This document shows, piece by piece, positions 1 to 5,546 of a stretch of 5,546 nt of DNA (positions are counted from its first letter, which is position 1; each line of letters begins with the position of its first letter). Position numbers and translations under genes: made by a program. The notes below the pieces were generated by a model. It was not told where the DNA came from, did no database searches, and saw only the letters and a list, made by a program, of their open reading frames with translations. The stretch is from Gammaproteobacteria bacterium (lineage in GTDB: Bacteria > Pseudomonadota > Gammaproteobacteria > UWMA-0217): NCBI GenBank assembly GCA_011330835.1, contig DRPO01000171.1:1-5546 (forward strand). The letters run 5' to 3'.

Positions 1-1222
1 GACATTGCATGCCGGCCTTTTTCGCCCGCTCGCAAGCCGTCTTGCCGCTGTATTTCGAGAAATCCAGCCCCCAGGCCTCGAATAACGACCGGAAAGCCGT
101 GTTCGTGTTGGCCTTCAGCGTCAGACGGGATTCCAGCTCCGGCCCGGAGAGCGCCCGGATGGCGTTGTCCAGATCCGGCGGCGCGGCTTCCTGGGTCGCC
201 GCCTGGGCAATCGCGGGCTTCGGCGCCGCTTCGGGCGCATCAGCCGCCTCGGCGGAAGGCTTGGCTTCGAGCGCGCCGGGCGGCTGTTGGGCGAGCGCGG
301 GTTCCGTTGCCTGCGCCGGCGTCTGGTGGCTCCAGAGCGCCCACCCGCCCGTCGCCAGGGCCAGAACCGCCAGGCCGCCCAATACCCACGGCAACGGGCT
401 GCGTTGGGGTTTGGGGCGATTGAAAACTTCCCCGGCGGCGCGAGTCAGCAGGCCAACATCGACAACCTCCTTTTGCCGGCCATAGGCGCCCGTCAGGGCG
501 CGGTCGCAGATCAGGTTCATGATCCTCGGGATGCCCTCGGAAATCTGGTGCAGCTTCTTGATCGCGCGCGGCTTGAACAGCTTGCGCTGCGCGCCGGCGA
601 TCTTGAGGCGGTGTTCCACGTAGCTCCTGGGTTCGGCCAGCGACAGCGGCTCCAGGTGATAGCGCGCGGTAATCCGCTGATTGAGTTGACGAAGCTCGGG
701 GCGCGCGAGGATATCCTTGAGCTCGGGCTGGCCGATCAGGATGATCTTCAGCAGCTTTTCGGAGCTGGTTTCGAGGTTCGTCAGAAGGCGGATCTGTTCC
801 AGCGTTTCAGCGTTCAGGTTCTGCGCCTCGTCGATGATGACCACGGCGCGGTCGCCGGCGGCGTGCACCTCCAGCAGCCAGTGATTGATGGTGTCGATCA
901 GCTGCTTGCGGCTGTCGCTGTTGCGATCGTAGGGGATCTTGAACTCGTCGCAAATGCTCGCCAGCAGCTCCACCGGGGTTTGCAGCGGGTTGAGAATCAG
1001 CGCGAAATGGACGCCTTCGGGCGCTTGCAGCAGCATCCGGCGGCACAGCGTGGTCTTGCCGGTGCCGACTTCGCCGGTGAGCAAAACGAAGCTGCCGGTC
1101 TCGTCCGCGCCGTACAGCAGGTGCGCCAGGCCATCCCGGTGCTTCTCGCTGAGGAACAGAAAGCGGGGGTCGGGGCTGATCGAAAAGGGCTTTTCAGTCA
1201 GGCCAAAGTAGTTGAGATACAT
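1..1222 (-). CDS. exeA: ExeA/GspA-family AAA+ ATPase (C-terminus cut by window edge)
   Basis: The 407 visible codons read leftward from an ATG at 1222 with no stop. The start is firm: an in-frame TAA lies four codons upstream (1232-1234), and the N-terminus MYLNYFGLTEKPFSISPDPR is typical of ExeA/GspA proteins. Walker A is GEVGTGKTT (residues 50-58), Walker B is VVIIDEAQ (127-134), and GIPR near 230 is the usual motif late in the ATPase domain. One hydrophobic segment (about 279-297, PWVLGGLAVLALATGGWALW) would anchor it in the inner membrane. An Ala/Pro-rich linker follows, then a periplasmic region with the family signature FEAWGLD...GKTACERAKKAG. Known ExeA works with ExeB to place the type II secretin through the peptidoglycan; any peptidoglycan-binding domain would lie beyond the window. 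No other gsp gene is visible, so a role in another envelope machine (MshM-like) is possible. No clear Shine-Dalgarno precedes the ATG. Family call sure, exact role less so. Confidence 0.88.
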   Translation of the reverse strand, partial: MYLNYFGLTEKPFSISPDPRFLFLSEKHRDGLAHLLYGADETGSFVLLTGEVGTGKTTLCRRMLLQAPEGVHFALILNPLQTPVELLASICDEFKIPYDRNSDSRKQLIDTINHWLLEVHAAGDRAVVIIDEAQNLNAETLEQIRLLTNLETSSEKLLKIILIGQPELKDILARPELRQLNQRITARYHLEPLSLAEPRSYVEHRLKIAGAQRKLFKPRAIKKLHQISEGIPRIMNLICDRALTGAYGRQKEVVDVGLLTRAAGEVFNRPKPQRSPLPWVLGGLAVLALATGGWALWSHQTPAQATEPALAQQPPGALEAKPSAEAADAPEAAPKPAIAQAATQEAAPPDLDNAIRALSGPELESRLTLKANTNTAFRSLFEAWGLDFSKYSGKTACERAKKAGMQC

Positions 1223-1251
1223 GCGGCAAGTTTACTGGAATCGGGCGATTT

Positions 1252-1284
1252 TTGCTGATGCGTCACGCAGATTCGAGATAAAAT
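1252..1284 (+). promoter_or_regulatory. Possible pdxH promoter in the divergent exeA/pdxH gap
   Basis: The 96-base gap between the exeA and pdxH starts must hold promoters for both directions. TTGCTG (1252-1257) resembles a -35 box, and GATAAA/TAAAAT (1277-1284) resembles a -10 box. The spacing is 19-21 bases, longer than ideal. An 11-base palindrome, TGCGTCACGCA (1259-1269), sits between the two boxes and could be an operator. If TAAAAT is the -10, transcription would begin near 1291, past the ATG at 1283, which would favour the pdxH start at 1319. This is a pattern match only. Confidence 0.22.
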
Positions 1285-1318
1285 GGCTGCTTCTGAATCC
1301 ACTTCCGGGGGGGCGCCC

Positions 1319-1963
1319 ATGTCCGAAACCGATTTGCGCAATGAGCGGCGAGATTATGTCGGTCGTGAGTTGCGCAGGAAAGACCTCGCCGACCGACCCG
1401 TCGATCTTTTTCATCAATGGCTCGAAGAGGCCCGCCAGCACCCGGTGGAAGATCCAACGGCGATGACCGTGGCGACCTCGGGAGCCGACAATGCGCCGGG
1501 AGCGCGCACGATCCTGCTCAAGCATTTCGACGACGACGGCTTCTGCTGGTACACCGACAAGCGCAGCCCCCAGGGCGTCGAACTCCGCGCCAACCCCCGG
1601 GCCGAGCTGCTGTTCTTCTGGCGACCGCTGTCGCGCCAGGTGCGGATCGTTGGCGAGGTCGAGGATCTGCCGGACGCGGAGAGCGATGACTATTTCAATG
1701 AAAGACCCCTGATGAGCCGGTTTGCCGCCGCCGCTTCGCTGCAATCGTCGGTGATCGAAAATCGCGCCGAGCTGGAACGGAAAATCGAGGCGCTGCGACG
1801 ACAGTATCCCGAAGGCGACGTGCCGCGCCCCCCCGAATGGGGCGGTTATCGACTGCGCCCCCACTCATTCGAATTCTGGCAAGGACGGGAATCCCGACTG
1901 CATGACCGCTTCCGCTATACCCGCGCGGGCGACGGCTGGCGCATCGAGCGGCTGGCGCCTTGA
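1319..1963 (+). CDS. pdxH: Pyridoxamine/pyridoxine 5'-phosphate oxidase PdxH
   Basis: Cytoplasmic FMN enzyme that oxidises pyridoxamine 5'-phosphate or pyridoxine 5'-phosphate with O2 to pyridoxal 5'-phosphate, the last step of vitamin B6 synthesis and salvage. The 214-residue product fits the family (E. coli 218). From this start, residues matching the E. coli substrate and FMN sites are present: R10 and Y13 (RRDY), R63 and K68 (RTILLKH), Y125, R129 and S133 (YFNERPLMS), QSS at 142-144, and R193/H195 in RLHDRF. It ends in the classic RLAP. The ATG at 1319 follows a G7 run (1307-1313) that can serve as a ribosome binding site, and it aligns with E. coli PdxH. An in-frame ATG at 1283 would add 12 residues (MAASESTSGGAP) that look unlike the family. 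The gene heads a cluster with ung and cpdA and is divergent from exeA. No key residue is missing. Confidence 0.96.
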   Translation: MSETDLRNERRDYVGRELRRKDLADRPVDLFHQWLEEARQHPVEDPTAMTVATSGADNAPGARTILLKHFDDDGFCWYTDKRSPQGVELRANPRAELLFFWRPLSRQVRIVGEVEDLPDAESDDYFNERPLMSRFAAAASLQSSVIENRAELERKIEALRRQYPEGDVPRPPEWGGYRLRPHSFEFWQGRESRLHDRFRYTRAGDGWRIERLAP

Positions 1964-1971
1964 TCGAGCGA

Positions 1972-2643
1972 ATGATCGACGCGCTGGAGCCGGGTTGGCG
2001 CGCGGTTTTCGAACCGGTTCTGGCGACCGATTACTCAACGGCGCTGAACGATTTTCTCGGTCGGAAAAAACGCGAAGGCGTCGAACTGTTGCCGCCGGAG
2101 CCGGACTGGTTCAACGCGTTTCGCCTGACGCCGCTGGAATCGGTGCGCGTCGTGATTCTCGGGCAGGATCCTTATCCAACCCCCGGGCACGCTCACGGTC
2201 TCTGTTTTTCCGTGCGGCGCGATGTCTCGCCGCTGCCGCGTTCGCTGATCAATATCTATCGCGAACTGGCGGACGATCTCGGCATCGTCAATCGCCTCGG
2301 CGACCTGTCGGGCTGGGCAAGACAAGGCGTTCTATTGCTCAACACCGTGCTGACGGTGGACGCAGGCCAGGCGGCGAGCCATCGCGGCAAGGGCTGGGAG
2401 CCCTTCACCCGGTCGGCGATCGAGGCGGTCAACGCCGCTGATTCGCCCGTCGCATTCATTCTCTGGGGCAACGACGCCCGCAAGCGGGGAGAGTTTCTCG
2501 ACCGCAAGCGCCACCTGGTGCTGGAATCCGCCCACCCCTCACCGTTGTCGGCGCGCAGAGGGTTTTTCGGCAGCCGGCCCTTTTCCAGAACCAATGCCTT
2601 TCTGGAATCCCGGGGACTGGCGGGGATAGACTGGCGGGTATAG
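1972..2643 (+). CDS. ung: Uracil-DNA glycosylase, family 1 (Ung)
   Basis: Removes uracil from DNA by cutting the N-glycosidic bond, starting base-excision repair after cytosine deamination or dUTP misincorporation. The 223 residues are the normal family length. Motif 1, VVILGQDPYPTPGHAHGL, contains the catalytic Asp (D66) and Tyr68. It is followed by the uracil-stacking Phe79 (CFSV), the uracil-reading Asn124 in LLLNTVLTV, and motif 2, HPSPLSA, with the catalytic His188. GFFGSRPFS and a terminal IDW match E. coli. The residue after GQDPY is Pro instead of the His seen in E. coli and human enzymes, giving a loop more like actinobacterial Ung. The start is ambiguous: the ATG at 1972 lies eight bases after the pdxH stop, while a TTG at 1960 would overlap that stop (TTGA) and add four residues (MIER). 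The spacing implies co-transcription and perhaps translational coupling with pdxH. Confidence 0.96.
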   Translation: MIDALEPGWRAVFEPVLATDYSTALNDFLGRKKREGVELLPPEPDWFNAFRLTPLESVRVVILGQDPYPTPGHAHGLCFSVRRDVSPLPRSLINIYRELADDLGIVNRLGDLSGWARQGVLLLNTVLTVDAGQAASHRGKGWEPFTRSAIEAVNAADSPVAFILWGNDARKRGEFLDRKRHLVLESAHPSPLSARRGFFGSRPFSRTNAFLESRGLAGIDWRV

Positions 2644-2678
2644 CCAACACGCCAGAACCGTTACGAGAGACCAGACGC

Positions 2679-3458
2679 ATGTTGAAGGTTTTGCAGCTTT
2701 CCGATCTTCACCTGTTCCCCCGGGAAGGCGACGGCGCGGGCTGGTGTGACGCCCACGAGGATCTGGATACCGCTCGAACGCTCTCGACGGTATTGTCCGA
2801 AATCCAACGCCGGGGGGTGGATTATGACCTCTGCGTCGTCACCGGCGATATCGCCCAACAGGCCAGCGAAGAGACGTACCGACGGTTCGCCCGGCTCATG
2901 GACGGCGTCTCCACGCCGATCTACTGCCTGCCCGGCAACCACGACGACGTCCGCATCATGCGCGGGGTCATGCCGATGGGCCGCGTCAGCGCCCCCGGAT
3001 TCGCGCTGCGCGACGGCTGGCTGCTGGCGTTTCTCGATTCCAGCCTGCCCGATGAAGAACCCTCGGGCCGCCTTTCAGCGTCGGAGCTGAAACGGCTGGC
3101 CGACCTGCTGGAACAGCATCCCCGGCATCAGGTCATGCTCTTTGTCCATCACCAGCCCATCGATGTCGGCAGCGCCTGGCTCGACAAGATCGGCCTGCTC
3201 AATCGGGAGGCCTTGTTTGACGCGATTCGGGGACGCGACACGGTGCGCGCGATTGTTTTCGGGCATGTGCATCAGGCCTTCGACCGGTTGGAGAACGGCG
3301 TCCGTCTGCTCGGAACGCCGTCCACCTGCATCCAGTTCGAACCGGGACGCGAGACATTCGGATATGGCGCGCCGACGCCCGCCTGGCGAGAGTTGACGCT
3401 CCACCCGAACGGCGCTATCGAAACCTCGGTGGGCTGGGCGACGGGGATAGTGATGTGA
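2679..3458 (+). CDS. cpdA: 3',5'-cyclic-AMP phosphodiesterase CpdA (Icc)
   Basis: Class III cyclic nucleotide phosphodiesterase, a cytoplasmic two-metal (Fe/Mn type) hydrolase that turns cAMP into AMP and so lowers CRP-cAMP signalling. All calcineurin-like metallophosphoesterase blocks are present in the 259 residues: D9 and H11 (LSDLHLF), D57 (VTGDIAQ), N87 and H88 (PGNHDD), H157 (FVHHQP), and H196 and H198 (FGHVHQ). The stretch LLGTPSTCIQFEP (210-222) is a CpdA/Icc signature that separates it from generic phosphoesterases. E. coli CpdA has 275 residues. GAGAG (2665-2669) nine bases before the ATG is a plausible ribosome binding site. The gene starts 35 bases after ung with no visible terminator between, so it is probably the last gene of a pdxH-ung-cpdA transcript. 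An REP-like hairpin begins 16 bases after its stop. Confidence 0.94.
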   Translation: MLKVLQLSDLHLFPREGDGAGWCDAHEDLDTARTLSTVLSEIQRRGVDYDLCVVTGDIAQQASEETYRRFARLMDGVSTPIYCLPGNHDDVRIMRGVMPMGRVSAPGFALRDGWLLAFLDSSLPDEEPSGRLSASELKRLADLLEQHPRHQVMLFVHHQPIDVGSAWLDKIGLLNREALFDAIRGRDTVRAIVFGHVHQAFDRLENGVRLLGTPSTCIQFEPGRETFGYGAPTPAWRELTLHPNGAIETSVGWATGIVM

Positions 3459-3474
3459 GAGTCTGCTCCATGAA

Positions 3475-3501
3475 CTGGATCCCGGCGTTCGCCGGGATGA
3501 C
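3475..3501 (+). repeat. REP-like hairpin element, copy 1
   Basis: A 27-base element whose core ATCCCGGCGTTCGCCGGGAT (3479-3498) is a perfect 9-bp stem with a TT loop. Its exact reverse complement occurs at 3561-3587. If translated it gives the NWIPAFAGMT / HPGERRDP peptides that often appear in spurious protein annotations of proteobacteria, a sign of a widely dispersed extragenic palindrome family. It starts just after the cpdA stop and may protect the mRNA 3' end or help end transcription. No strong T-run follows (only TAGTTTCTTTA), so a classical intrinsic terminator is doubtful. Confidence 0.8.
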
Positions 3502-3560
3502 TAGTTTCTTTACAGTCGTCACGACCAGCCATTCACCTCGACCTCCCGGCCCCTCACCTC

Positions 3561-3587
3561 GTCATCCCGGCGAACGCCGGGATCCAG
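3561..3587 (-). repeat. REP-like hairpin element, copy 2 (inverted)
   Basis: This is the exact reverse complement of 3475-3501 over all 27 bases, with its own 9-bp stem (ATCCCGGCG / CGCCGGGAT) and loop AA. With copy 1 it forms an inverted pair separated by 59 bases, the layout of REP doublets (BIMEs) that are mobilised by RAYT transposases in many bacteria. It lies in the convergent gap between cpdA and the protease gene, a usual place for such elements. No transposase is visible nearby. Confidence 0.8.
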
Positions 3588-3648
3588 AAACACCCCTACC
3601 TTCCGTCAAACATATACCTCCAGGTAATGAAACCTGGGCCACTCCCAA

Positions 3649-4320
3649 CTATTGATGCGCGGTCAACGCAACCTGCCGCGAATCCAGAAACCGGCGCACA
3701 TCGTCGATCGTGGTCGCCACGGACACATCGTCGCGGCGCACCAGCTTGCCGTCTACCCGTGTCGCGCCAAAGGCCCGGACGATTCCCGCCAGCACATGTC
3801 GACCGTTCTCGCAGGCGATCAATCCGCCGCCCGATTGGCCGAAATTCACCGAGGCCGAGGTGTACAGCGAATTGGCCCACAGCCCCTTGTACTGACCCGA
3901 GGCCGCGACCAGCGCCTGCCCGAAGGGATAACCCATCGCCCACACCTTTTCCAGCCGGGTGCGCGAGTGGCGGGCGAAAGGCACGGCGGGGAAAGGCAGA
4001 TTGTCCGAGGTTTCGATCAGCGCGAGATCGAGTTCACGCTGGCGAGACACCACGAATCCGGTCGTGTGGAATCCCGAGTCGCTCACCTCCACCCGCGATC
4101 GGTCCACGACAACGTGAGCCGCCGTCAGCACCAGATTGTCGCCGATAACGACGCCGCTGCCGACAGAGACGCCGGCTTCGATCAGGACAATTCCGCGTCG
4201 GACTTTTTCATCCGGCGCACCACAATGCCCGGCGGCGAAAAGGCGTGTTGAAAACAGCGCCAGCAAAGCCAGCGCAACGATGGAGCGAATGCTCCAGGAC
4301 TGAAGTTTCTTCGAGGACAC
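3649..4320 (-). CDS. Exported trypsin-like serine protease
   Basis: A 223-residue protein with the chymotrypsin/trypsin fold. The catalytic triad is readable: His69 in VLTAAHVV, Asp98 in RELDLALIE, and Ser163 in FGQSGGGLIA. SVGSGVVIGDNLVLTAAH (52-69) is the usual strand before the His. The N-terminus has basic residues (SSKK, R12), a hydrophobic core (IVALALLALF) and a likely signal peptidase site around LFAA-G (28-31), so the mature enzyme of about 193 residues would act in the periplasm or outside the cell. The only cysteines are C33 and C170. There is no PDZ domain, which argues against a DegP/DegS-type protease. The start is a GTG preceded at six bases by a strong ribosome binding site (4327-4338). 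It is convergent with cpdA, and the next minus-strand gene lies 271 bases upstream, so it is probably transcribed alone. Substrate unknown, and no specific family name recognised. Confidence 0.88.
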   Translation of the reverse strand: MSSKKLQSWSIRSIVALALLALFSTRLFAAGHCGAPDEKVRRGIVLIEAGVSVGSGVVIGDNLVLTAAHVVVDRSRVEVSDSGFHTTGFVVSRQRELDLALIETSDNLPFPAVPFARHSRTRLEKVWAMGYPFGQALVAASGQYKGLWANSLYTSASVNFGQSGGGLIACENGRHVLAGIVRAFGATRVDGKLVRRDDVSVATTIDDVRRFLDSRQVALTAHQ

Positions 4321-4326
4321 CCGCGG

Positions 4327-4338
4327 CTCCCCTCCCCT
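4327..4338 (-). promoter_or_regulatory. Ribosome binding site deciding the GTG start of the protease gene
   Basis: Read on the minus strand this is AGGGGAGGGGAG, strongly complementary to the 16S rRNA 3' end, and it ends six bases before the GTG at 4320-4318. It fixes the non-ATG start and keeps the full signal peptide. Confidence 0.75.
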
Positions 4339-4569
4339 GGATTGTTATTGTTTTTCTATGCGTCGGGGGCCGTTGAGCGCGTTGGCGTCCAGTAACGAAG
4401 CAATCGCCGCGCCTGACCCCAGTCAGAGCGAGTCTATCGAGGGCGCGGGGAAACGTCGGGGAACGGCGTCAACCCAGGCTGTGGGGTGTTCGCCAGCGGT
4501 TTGACGGAGCGGCTGAATGGTTGGCTCGCCTGCAACCGGGTGAGACCGAGTTCACCCCCGGTTGAGCGG

Positions 4570-4591
4570 AAAAAAACTCGCAAACAATGCG
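4570..4591 (-). terminator. Weak candidate intrinsic terminator of the GMC oxidoreductase gene
   Basis: Immediately after the stop of the oxidoreductase gene, the minus-strand transcript would read CGCA-UUGUU-UGCG, then AG and seven U. The T-tract is good, but the stem is only 4 bp, so this would be a poor terminator on its own. The stronger stem at 4533-4564 lies just after the U-run and may contribute. Confidence 0.35.
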
Positions 4592-5546
4592 CTATTCGGA
4601 ATTCAGCCTCTTGCGCAGCCGATCCGACAGCCGCAGCGACAACGCGAGAATGGTCAGCGTCGGATTGGCGTAGCCGCCGGTGGTAAATACGGAGCTGGAG
4701 GCAATATGGAGATTCTCCACGCCGTGAACCTGACAATGCCGGTTCACGACGCCCCGGCGCGGATCGTCGTGCATGCGCGTCGTCCCCATCAGGTGATGCA
4801 GCCCCAGCGAGCCGATGGCGGGCCGCCCGTCGGGGGTCGCCGGTTCGTAACGCCCAAGGCCGGCGCTGGCGAGCGTTTCGACCATGAGTCGCTGGGCCTT
4901 TTGAAGCCGGTCGAGGTCGGCTTCGGGCCAGCGGTAGTGAAGGCGGATTTTGGGCATGCCAAGCGCGTCGGTTTCGTCGATCAGAGTCACCCGGTTTTCC
5001 GGCAGCGGCGCCTGTTCGACGAAGGCCAGCAGCTCTAGCCGGCGGTAGCGTTTGTGATTGTTTTTCAGCCGTGACCAGCCGCCTTGTCCGAAGCCGGGCA
5101 TCAATGGCGCCTTGTGGACGATCTTGTGGTACATCATTTCGGCCAGATGGCGACCGCCGCGCGCCGCGCTCCACAGTTTCCGCGCCGCCTGTTCCGGCCA
5201 GCGTCGGGCTTTCAGGTCGATCATCAGCCCCTTGAGGGCCTCGATGGCCGCGACGTCCTTCAGTTCGGGCATCGGAAACAACGTGGCGGAGAGGTTGTGC
5301 AGACCGTGCTCGCGCATCAGGGGATCGGCGAGGCTCAGGCCGGCCAATACGGAGGTTCCCTCGACCAGGCGCATGTCGTAGAGATGCAGCCGGTCCAGCA
5401 GGCGCGGATCGTCGGGGTAGAAATTGCCGCTGGGAACCAGGCTGTGATCCATGAAGTAGCGACCGACGACATCGTGGCGGTTGCCGAGGCCCTCGGCAAA
5501 GCGGGAGCGCGAGGCGAGCAACAGCCGGGGCGTTTGCAGTCCGCCC
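4592..5546 (-). CDS. GMC-family FAD oxidoreductase, C-terminal part (N-terminus beyond window)
   Basis: The visible 317 complete codons enter from the right edge with no start needed: GGLQTPRLLLASRSR at the edge is the conserved GMC segment (GG-x-TP-RLL), followed by GLGNRHDVVGRYFMDH. The C-terminal domain is complete. HHLMGTTRMHDDPRRGVVN carries the catalytic His (second His, about residue 251 of the fragment), and SSSVFTTGGYANPTLTI gives the second active-site position as Asn (about 294) and the FAD-contacting NPT. It ends at the TAG at 4592-4594. The missing N-terminal part would hold the Rossmann GxGxxG FAD motif. GMC enzymes oxidise alcohols, sugars, polyols or choline; this C-terminus resembles the sugar/alcohol dehydrogenase branch more than choline dehydrogenase, but the substrate cannot be told. 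The middle region (about 90-170) is basic and not distinctive. A TTG at 5521 could be taken for a start, but coding clearly continues upstream. Confidence 0.9.
   Translation of the reverse strand, partial: GGLQTPRLLLASRSRFAEGLGNRHDVVGRYFMDHSLVPSGNFYPDDPRLLDRLHLYDMRLVEGTSVLAGLSLADPLMREHGLHNLSATLFPMPELKDVAAIEALKGLMIDLKARRWPEQAARKLWSAARGGRHLAEMMYHKIVHKAPLMPGFGQGGWSRLKNNHKRYRRLELLAFVEQAPLPENRVTLIDETDALGMPKIRLHYRWPEADLDRLQKAQRLMVETLASAGLGRYEPATPDGRPAIGSLGLHHLMGTTRMHDDPRRGVVNRHCQVHGVENLHIASSSVFTTGGYANPTLTILALSLRLSDRLRKRLNSE

Larger units (their letters stand above)
3459..3648. other. Convergent intergenic region with REP-like doublet
   Basis: Apart from the two REP-like arms, this 190-base gap holds a small palindrome GTCGTCACGAC (3515-3525) between the arms, a direct repeat of TCACCTCG (3533-3540 and 3554-3561), and a short stem CCAGGT/ACCTGG with a 6-base loop (3620-3637) 12 bases beyond the protease stop. 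That stem has no T-run on either strand, so it is at best a weak transcription end for the protease gene. A 66-codon open frame across this region (3455-3655) is simply the translated repeat and is not called as a gene. Confidence 0.6.
4321..4591. other. Intergenic region without a gene, with small hairpins
   Basis: This 271-base gap has no open frame that resembles a protein. It must contain the protease promoter; AT-rich sequence at 4341-4357 lies just upstream of its ribosome binding site, but no convincing -35/-10 pair was found. CTGACCCCAGTCAG (4413-4426) is a 5-bp hairpin. A longer imperfect stem pairs 4533-4543 with 4552-4564 (CAACCGGGTGA against TCACCCCCGGTTG, two-base bulge). Nothing else was recognised. 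Confidence 0.5.

Noticed and set aside
287..1258. A 323-codon plus-strand open frame opposite exeA
   Set aside because: It is the antisense shadow of the clearly conserved ATPase, opened by high GC. Its translation is rich in Gln, Arg, Ala and Val and shows no motif.
1232..1864. A 210-codon minus-strand frame opposite pdxH
   Set aside because: It is antisense to a fully conserved PdxH and has no recognisable domain.
3455..3655. A 66-codon plus-strand frame after cpdA
   Set aside because: Its content (NWIPAFAGMT and HPGERRDP) comes from the two palindromic repeats; such peptides are common false genes in proteobacterial annotations.
3652..4251. Plus-strand frames of 173 and 199 codons opposite the protease gene
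   Set aside because: The minus-strand frame has a signal peptide, a catalytic triad and a strong ribosome binding site. The plus-strand frames show none of these.
4533..4564. An imperfect GC-rich hairpin considered as a terminator on the plus strand, followed by GAGCGG and seven A
   Set aside because: On the plus strand an A-run rather than a T-run follows, and no plus-strand gene ends there. It is kept only as a structural note.
4434..5174. A 246-codon minus-strand frame overlapping the oxidoreductase
   Set aside because: It overlaps the recognised GMC gene on the same strand in another frame; its Arg/Ala/Pro-rich translation is a typical frame-shifted GC artefact.
1..5546. CRISPR arrays, tRNA/rRNA genes, transposases, toxin-antitoxin or defence modules
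   Set aside because: No spaced direct repeats, cloverleaf sequence, transposase motif or defence-type protein was seen on either strand.

Overview
The window is ordinary chromosomal DNA of a GC-rich Gram-negative bacterium, most likely a gammaproteobacterium. This is inferred from an ExeA/GspA-type secretion ATPase, a CpdA (Icc)-type cAMP phosphodiesterase, an E. coli-like PdxH and a secreted trypsin-like protease, all with strongly GC-biased codons. The genus cannot be fixed from the sequence.

Layout, left to right. Positions 1-1222 (minus strand) hold most of an ExeA/GspA-like AAA+ ATPase, whose C-terminus runs off the left edge. A 96-base divergent gap separates it from a tight plus-strand cluster, pdxH (1319-1963), ung (about 1972-2643) and cpdA (2679-3458), which is probably one transcript. 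A 190-base convergent gap (3459-3648) carries two copies of a 27-base REP-like hairpin element in opposite orientation. On the minus strand follow a small exported trypsin-fold serine protease (3649-4320, GTG start with a strong ribosome binding site) and, after a 271-base gap with only small hairpins, the C-terminal part of a GMC-family flavin oxidoreductase (4592 to the right edge).

The three plus-strand genes do unrelated household jobs: vitamin B6 salvage and maturation, uracil removal from DNA, and cAMP breakdown. Their linkage looks like shared transcription rather than a pathway. The ATPase and the protease both concern the cell envelope or export but lie apart, with no other secretion genes between them. 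I see no CRISPR, tRNA, rRNA, transposase, phage or defence module. Nothing supports a new multi-gene system. The most noteworthy signals are the inverted REP-like pair, the stand-alone protease and the unusual active-site loop of Ung.
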